Shown here: positions 57,807-64,000 of the stretch, piece by piece
Layout of the letters: every line of letters begins with the position of its first letter
Position numbering within the stretch: the stretch's first letter is position 1
Assembly: GCA_021521415.1 (NCBI GenBank)
Contig: JAIQDT010000172.1
Coordinates: 744,001 to 808,000 of the forward strand
DNA: 64,000 nucleotides
From: Bidens hawaiensis
Taxonomy: Eukaryota; Streptophyta; Magnoliopsida; Asterales; Asteraceae
Direction: 5' to 3'
Notes under the pieces: model-generated
Database searches by the model: none
What the model saw: the letters and a program-made list of their open reading frames with translations, nothing else
What the model was told of the DNA's origin: nothing
Position numbers and translations under genes: made by a program

Positions 57807-60800
57807 TGTGACATTCATGGCAAAACGTGGTATACTATATTCTTTACGTAACAAGTAAACGATAAATCGGTTAATTCGTAGTGCTTAAACGAGTAACCGA
57901 CCGATACTAATTATGACCCGTATACATACTGAGGGGTCATATACGAGTTATATATATGTTATAGAGGCTAACATATTGATATTTAGGCCTTAGTACGTTT
58001 AAAACTCTATAAACGAAAAAGGTTTCGTTTATCGATATGCTATAAGCTTAAACGCAATCGTTAATATCAAAACAAGCATTGTAGCATCCGTTAAGCCGAA
58101 AAATATTTATAAAACACTTATATGACATGTTCTAAGCAATCCGTGAAAATATTTTGGAATTTTACAACGAGTCAGCACGTTTTTCTTATTTTACAAAAAT
58201 AAGCTGAAAAACACTCGTTTTTACGCTATTTTTATACCCGAATTAATTTTCTTGCGAAAAACCGAACCCGAACTAAACTTGAAGTGGGCTTTTCATGTTT
58301 GGGCTTGTGTGATTGGAGTAATGGGCCAAAACAGCCCATTAAGGGGCTTCCAAGAGTTCCGATCGGAACAGCTCTCCACACTACACATTTTTTTTTATAT
58401 AACTTCATTCCTAAGTTATTGCTATTCATTTTAACTCTCAAACCTTTTGAAGTCCAAGCAGCTCTAGTTCTGTTCTCTCAACTCCCTTTCAAAACCCTAA
58501 GGTAAGATCAAATTTTACAAAGATTTAACCAAGTTTGATTCATATAATTAACATATAAACATGTTTTAGTTAGTTTTAAACATGTTTAACCATCCAAAAA
58601 CCCTAAAAATCAAGTAAAATTATGTTTTGATGTAAAACATGTTTACAAACCAGGAACATATACTTTTTTTGGTCAAAAACGCGGATTAGAACATGAATAC
58701 AACGTTTTTACGGTTAGAAAGTTCGGTTTGAATCCAAAACCGAAACCCTAATTATCAAGGCTGTTACATGGATGATTTATGCTTGGTTTGATGTTATATG
58801 ATATGTAGATATACTGAGTTTGCAACCCGAGACCCGGAAAGTCGTTTAAGCTAGCAAAATTTATCGAAAACCGACAAGGTAAACCCGTAATACTCGTTTA
58901 GGGGCTGTTTAGTATTAGGTTGTGACGTGCTTGTTGTTAGCTTGTGAAAACTTGCAGGGACATTAGGGATCATATAAATGAGTCCCTGTTCAAATTTGGT
59001 AATTTTTCGATAAATGGAGAATATTTGGTGAATTTATTCCCGTTTATGAGCGTTTATTTGGGAAAAATAGCTAAACATATTGAAAAATTATGAAACTTGG
59101 TTTTGGAGTTTAATATGTGATGGTAAGATCACTGGTAAAGTTTGGGAATCATTGGAAATGTCTATGTATGATTTGTGCAATCATGGCTTAACCGAATTTT
59201 AACAGCCGAAAAACGCACAAAATAGCATTTTGTCAAAAGAGTTAGGTTCTGGAAATTTTGCAGGGGCTATGTGTTAACATTGAGGCCATTGGTAAAAATT
59301 ATCGGATTTTTCGGAGGTCGTTTGATATAAACGGGCCATTTATTACACGATTATAACCTATTAAATGAATTTTTATAAATAAATAATCAATCATAAAATT
59401 TCTGAAAATATTTTTATAAAATTCTCCATGTCTTAATGTATTTTTACAAAAATTTACATAATTTATATATAAGTACATATTTAGTTATGATTAATCAAAA
59501 ATTTAAATTATAATTGTTTTAACGAAACCGGCAGTTTTGTGTTTAACGGACTGACTGGTATGTCAAAATGTCAAAAGTGGTCAAATATCATATTTTTGAA
59601 TGATATTGATAAAAACGAACTTTTTACGAGAAGTCCGGACAATTCGGGTGAATTGTGCGCGTTTTGTATAATCAAAACCGTGTAAAAACGGAAACGAACC
59701 CTGCAATCAAACCAGACACCGAAACTTTAAAATTCTTTCATAAATCAAATTATTTTATTAATCAATATATTTACTTAAGTTTTATGTGATCTTACCTAAT
59801 CCCGAAACGTATAAACGATCAACTGAGCTAGGCTCGGAAAACGGTGAAACTGAGCCAAATCCAGTTTTAAACATTTCATAGTATACAACGTCACAATCTA
59901 AGACTATGGTCATGTTCTAGGCCTAACAGCTATACCCAGATTATCTATACAGGCCGACTTAGCTTGAACACTGTACTAGTAATAACGATACGATACCGTT
60001 TATAGGAATCAGGCTATAAACGAGGCATCTGACTTATTGATACGTGATTTCTGTGCGAACTACGATAAGGTGAGTTTCACGACCCCCACTTTCTAAACTG
60101 TTTTACGAACTTTTGGGGTGAAAAGCATGTTTACATAAACTGATATACTTGAAAACGTGTGATGATGTGGATTATCTAAGTACTAACACTTGACAAGTCC
60201 CCACAAACACAAGTGATTAACTTCGTGCCGGTGGCGTGTGGATAGTACTATCGGTTTGACAAACCCAACTGTGACAGAGCCGGTGGGGTAAGCCGGAACA
60301 TATGTAAAACCAGTTGCACATTGTCATTATATATTTACATACTGCTATGTGGTGTTAGACATAGTACATACTTGGGGCAAAATGGCTGTTAAATGCCAAC
60401 GGGAGCGCATGGGCAGGAGAGGCCATGCAGTATAGCTCGTTTCGGTTTCACTTGTGGCTTAGTATAATACATCATACACATACATCATACACATACATAT
60501 ACACATACATATACACATACATATACACGGACATATATACATACACAATGTAAACTTTACGAACTCGTGAACTGATTTCATTGATACTCGTGAAACTTGA
60601 AACTCACCAACTAGACGTAGTTGACCCGTTTTAACATGCTTTTCAGGTAAAGCAAAAGTGGAATGATTTGCTTACATGCTTGGTGTTAGGAAGAAAGTTG
60701 AATAAGCTGTGAATAGACGCTGATATAATACTGTATAAGAAGCTCGTAAACCGGTTATGTGTTTTTCTCATCTAGTTTGTAAACTTAGTACCAACCCATG

Positions 60801-60913
60801 TATTATGATGTAAATTAGTTTATGAATTTCTTTATAAACAATGTTGTTGATACCAGTGTTATCTGTTACATTCCCGTATTACGCTTCCGCAACTACCTAG
60901 TCGGGGTGTGACA
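57807..60913 (+). repeat. T1 5' LTR (3107 bp)
   Basis: Starts TGTGACATTC and ends GGGTGTGACA; homologous over its length to the solo LTR at 22075-25151 (opposite strand). A TATATAA at about 58396-58402 is a possible promoter box. A (CATACA)n-type tract lies at 60476-60545. The only ORFs are short and unrelated to known proteins. Confidence 0.85.
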
Positions 60914-60918
60914 GAAGT

Positions 60919-60931
60919 TGGTATCAGAGCC
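60919..60931 (+). other. T1 primer-binding site (tRNA-iMet)
   Basis: TGGTATCAGAGCC six bases after the LTR end. Confidence 0.88.
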
Positions 60932-61297
60932 ATTGGTTATAAAGAATTAGGTTGTCCCTTAGGATACCCTAAGATAACCGTAGGCTCGATTAACTCTGGG
61001 AATAAAATAATATTAAATAATATACACGAATGATTCTCGTGATGAGCGCGAATGGACAAGTGTGTTATTATGGTCCGGAACGTAATAACGGACTTGTTTG
61101 TACGAGGAAATTCGAGAAGAAGTCGATAAACAATCGAATAGGTAAAAACAGCAACATATGTGTATAAAATATAATAATAGATAAATATTTGTGTATATAA
61201 ACGATTATTTGTGCTTATGTGTATAAATACCTGCACGTATCTTACTATGATTAATATAGAAGGATATTATTCTTATCACTAACCATTGTGCAGGAAT

Positions 61298-62032
61298 ATG
61301 TCAAGAACTACTGATCGTTTACCTAATACCCTACCAACAAGGCCTGAGGAGGAAGAGGAGGATCCGGAAGAGGAAACTGAGGAGGAACCAGAGGAAATGG
61401 AAGAAGGTGCAGATGCGGTAATTCCACGCGAAGTACCCCCAGATCAACCCGACTTATCGGGTTACCGTTGTGACACCTACCCCCCTAGGGAATCCCCTAG
61501 GAATGTTGCAGGACAGGGAGCTACTAGTGCTTATCGTTCACCTGTTAGAGCACCTAGATCCCCTACTCCACTTGTACAGCATACACCAGTACCCCCACCC
61601 ACTATTAGAAACCGTCAGACCGCTCGTATTTCAGTGCGTCCACCTGAGCACACTTCTCTCCCACCTCGATCTACGTACCATAGGGGAGAAACATCACGTG
61701 TCCAGGTCACTGAGATACCTATTCCTACTTGGGGTTTACCCGCCCCGATACCCGAGCCACCTCGTTATTCTGATTCAGCATGGTTTGGTTTAGCAACTGA
61801 TCAGCTTTTAGACCACTCACATTCTATAAATAACTTAAACCTGCATAGATATGATATGCAAGATCACATGAGGTATATGCAGCAGGAAATCAGAATTGTG
61901 CAAAGATCCAGTGCTCACAGCCACGGGCGTCAGGATCGAGCGATGATACTACTGGGGGTATGCTTAACGGTTAATGCGGCCCTAGTGGCTGCTGTTGTTT
62001 GGTTGTGGCTTCATATAACCAAGAATGGATAG
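61298..62032 (+). CDS. T1 leader ORF: acidic, Pro-rich protein with C-terminal membrane helix
   Basis: 244 aa from the first ATG (61298). A Glu-rich block (EEEEEDPEEETEEEPEEMEE) is followed by a Pro/Arg/Ser-rich middle (RAPRSPTPLVQHTPVPPP), a more regular segment (DSAWFGLATDQLLDHSHSIN), and a final hydrophobic stretch (AMILLGVCLTVNAALVAAVV, then WLWLHITKNG) that would span a membrane tail-anchored. It stands between primer site and gag, separated from gag by 357 non-coding bases. I know no function; extra ORFs are uncommon in this position of Ty3 elements. Being open in a young element suggests that it is translated, perhaps from its own or a spliced RNA. Confidence 0.55.
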   Translation: MSRTTDRLPNTLPTRPEEEEEDPEEETEEEPEEMEEGADAVIPREVPPDQPDLSGYRCDTYPPRESPRNVAGQGATSAYRSPVRAPRSPTPLVQHTPVPPPTIRNRQTARISVRPPEHTSLPPRSTYHRGETSRVQVTEIPIPTWGLPAPIPEPPRYSDSAWFGLATDQLLDHSHSINNLNLHRYDMQDHMRYMQQEIRIVQRSSAHSHGRQDRAMILLGVCLTVNAALVAAVVWLWLHITKNG

Positions 62033-62389
62033 GACATAATAGTCTAGTCTTATGTATATAGTCTTTTGATATCCCAAGCAGCATTTTGTTACAGCATGTT
62101 GGGCTGACTTGGGAGTTGTTTGTGGTTTAGTACTATTTCAAGCACTGGCCCTTATCGGGTTAAGTCTACATGTCACTTGGTGACAAATTTTGATACGCAT
62201 ATACAAGCGCTGGCCTATACCAGGTTAAGCCTATGCGCTAATTTTGGATGCATATGTACAGTAATGATTATAATTAATACAAACGTGTTTTCTTTGGCAT
62301 AGTTATGTGCTGTGAAGGTGTAATATCGTAAAGTTGTGTTAATCATAGTGAAACGATATTGATTATTATATAACTGATTATTCTATAGA

Positions 62390-64000
62390 ATGGCCCCGAA
62401 GAAAACAAACCCTTTGTCTGAGGCGGAAGTGGCCGCAATGATTGCTCGTCAACTACAAGCAGTGATACCAACAATTGTAACACAAGTCACTGCAGGCATA
62501 CGTGCTAACAATACTGTTAATCAACCTACGAGCACCACCACGGCCGCTGTTAATACACCTCCGCCGGACACTAATGTAGCCCCGGGTGTTACTACCCCGG
62601 TGAATACTGATAATGTCATAAATAATAATAACACTCTCCCAACTATGAATGTCACTGGGAACCCGGAACCTGTTGTGCACCCTGATAATATCCCGAACCC
62701 GAACCCTGTACCGGTTGTTAACACAACTAATAATGATAATACTCGGACCAATACCGATAATAACAATAATAATAACCGAGAACCCCCACTTCAGGAGTAC
62801 TCATACAAACAATTTACATCATGTAAACCGATTGAGTTTAAGGGTATTGAAGGACTTGGCGGACTGGTCAAATGGATAGAAAAGACCGAATTAGTAATTA
62901 ATATCAGTAAGTGTCCACCGAACCGCGTGGTCAAATTTGTTACCAGTATGTTTCTAGACCAAGCGCTGATGTGGTGGAACACGGTAGTCCAAATAAGGGG
63001 ACAAGATGCCATTAATCGTATGTCATGGACTGAATTAAAAACCCTCGTATTAGAACAATTTTGCCCAAAAGATGAGATCCTGAAATTAGAACACGAACTT
63101 TGGAATTTGGAAATGAGAGGCACTGATCATTTAAGTTACACAAATCGTTTCAATGAATTGACTCGTTTGGTACCATGGTCAATTATTCCGGAATCCAAGC
63201 GCATTGAACGTTATATTTGGGGACTGACCCCAGCTGTGAGAAGTATAGTCTATTCCGCAGCCCACCCAACTTTAGAGAGTGCCGTGTTACAAGCCAGCGT
63301 CGTTACTTTTGACCTTACAAGAAATGGTGTATTAAAAGTTCCCGGAGAATCATCCAGTTTGAAACGAACTAGTTATACCTCTAGAACACAAGTGAAATCT
63401 CAGAATAAACGAATATGCCCTACAACTCAGGACTATGATATGACCAGTTTCGACATGAAACATGATACATACAAGGGGTCATTTCCGAAGTGTGGAAAGT
63501 GTAATTTTCATCATACTGGAAATTGTCGAACGATCATATGTCAGAGAAGCGGAAATATTGGGCATAATGCCCCAAGTGGTAGAACAATAATGAATACTTC
63601 AAACCGACAGTTTCAAACAACCCAACCTCGTCGTTCACAAACACCTAGTCACCAACCAATCCGACAACAATCTAATCAGCAAACTCCATCTACAATGAAC
63701 CCTCATACATGTTATAAATGCGGTAGTAGGAAACACTTTAGGAGACACTGCCCTAATTTGAACCCGGGTACAGTGAGAAAGCAGAACCAAGTACAAGCAT
63801 CAACCTCCAACACAGCTAAGGGACGCGCGTTTGTATTAGGACCGGGTGAAGCGCGTCATGATCCGAATGTGGTGACAGGTACATTCTTAGTTTCGGGTCA
63901 GTATGCTTCAGTTTTGTTTGATACGGGCGCCGATAGAAGTTTCGTATCTGTTAATTTCTTACCTTTAGAAAATATGCCGGTTAGTGAACTAACAAAACCA
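62390..64000 (+). CDS. T1 gag-protease (pol) frame, open at the window edge
   Basis: Starts at ATG 62390 and stays open for 537 codons to the last base. A low-complexity Asn/Thr/Pro region (to about residue 130) is followed by the Retrotrans_gag core (FKGIEGLGGLVKWIEKTE, ALMWWNTVV, FNELTRLVPW). Cys/His clusters come next (CGKCNFHHTGNC, a degraded second one, and CYKCGSRKHFRRHC near 63712-63755), then the start of an aspartic protease (FLVSGQYASVLFDTGADRSF, catalytic DTG). RT and integrase should follow to the right. It encodes capsid and enzymes of T1; no damage is visible. Confidence 0.88.
   Translation, partial: MAPKKTNPLSEAEVAAMIARQLQAVIPTIVTQVTAGIRANNTVNQPTSTTTAAVNTPPPDTNVAPGVTTPVNTDNVINNNNTLPTMNVTGNPEPVVHPDNIPNPNPVPVVNTTNNDNTRTNTDNNNNNNREPPLQEYSYKQFTSCKPIEFKGIEGLGGLVKWIEKTELVINISKCPPNRVVKFVTSMFLDQALMWWNTVVQIRGQDAINRMSWTELKTLVLEQFCPKDEILKLEHELWNLEMRGTDHLSYTNRFNELTRLVPWSIIPESKRIERYIWGLTPAVRSIVYSAAHPTLESAVLQASVVTFDLTRNGVLKVPGESSSLKRTSYTSRTQVKSQNKRICPTTQDYDMTSFDMKHDTYKGSFPKCGKCNFHHTGNCRTIICQRSGNIGHNAPSGRTIMNTSNRQFQTTQPRRSQTPSHQPIRQQSNQQTPSTMNPHTCYKCGSRKHFRRHCPNLNPGTVRKQNQVQASTSNTAKGRAFVLGPGEARHDPNVVTGTFLVSGQYASVLFDTGADRSFVSVNFLPLENMPVSELTKP

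Larger units (their letters stand above)
57807..64000 (+). mobile_element. T1: Ty3 retrotransposon with 3.1-kb LTR, runs off the right edge
   Basis: Order: 5' LTR, tRNA-iMet primer site, leader ORF, gag-pol. Inserted in G1 RT; the five bases before it are GTTGC (57802-57806). The 3' half is outside the window. All visible frames are undamaged, so this is probably the youngest element here. Long LTRs, the Met primer and the gag type suggest a Tekay/Del-like chromovirus, but this cannot be fixed without RT and integrase. Confidence 0.85.

Noticed and set aside
60919..60931. Fragments of tRNA-Met (also at 30620, 47249, 12933 and 6379)
   Set aside because: Only 12-13 bases beside LTR ends or in the viral leader; these are primer-binding sites, not tRNA genes.

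Overview
The window is nuclear DNA of a flowering plant, a eudicot and probably a daisy-family (Asteraceae) species. The evidence is spliced plant genes, (ATT)n-rich introns, several nested LTR retrotransposons with plant-type primer sites, and gag and env-like proteins of kinds I associate with Asteraceae genomes. The species cannot be named from sequence alone. No rRNA, tRNA, CRISPR array or bacterial feature was seen.

Host genes are few. (1) A plant IRE1 (ER-stress kinase/endoribonuclease) locus lies on + at 5592-16480. Its signal-peptide exon is separated from the rest by an endogenous pararetrovirus in intron 1. The luminal sensor part is broken by a lost splice acceptor, a stop and frameshifts, but the membrane helix, kinase and RNase parts remain fully open over five exons. 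(2) An intronless mitochondrial ribosomal protein L11 gene is at 19153-19623 (+), with six tandem CCAAT boxes and a telo-box upstream. (3) A conserved plant nuclear-type protein of unknown function is at 27831-28712 (-), with a 5'UTR intron.

The remainder is mobile DNA. 1-3.4 kb: the 3' end of a Tat-type Ty3 element with a spliced antisense Transposase_28 gene and its own TATA box. 4130-4879: a Harbinger-like MITE. 5.8-13.06 kb: a caulimovirid endogenous virus on the minus strand, one 6.55-kb genome unit with terminal redundancy, placed between (TAA)n tracts. 17.03-18.81 kb: a long foldback hairpin built of ~41-bp repeats. 20.9-21.7 kb: a hAT/MULE-like element. 21.87-27.03 kb: a possible TIR element holding a 3077-bp solo LTR (TSD GCTAC). 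29.8-33.5 kb: a Ty3-like LTR and primer site followed by non-coding interior.

From 33.5 kb to the right edge there is a nest. G1, an old minus-strand Tat element (33473-34621 plus 54250-57806), was split by its plus-strand relative G2 (34622-54249, 635-bp LTRs). G2 was split in turn by C1, a pol-deleted Ty1/copia element (36206-47816, TSD CCAGC). T1 (57807 to beyond 64000), a Ty3 element with 3.1-kb LTRs and an undamaged leader ORF and gag-protease frame, interrupts the G1 reverse transcriptase. The solo LTR at 22 kb belongs to the T1 family. By-eye LTR divergence (G2 about 2.7%, C1 about 1.5%) agrees with the nesting order.
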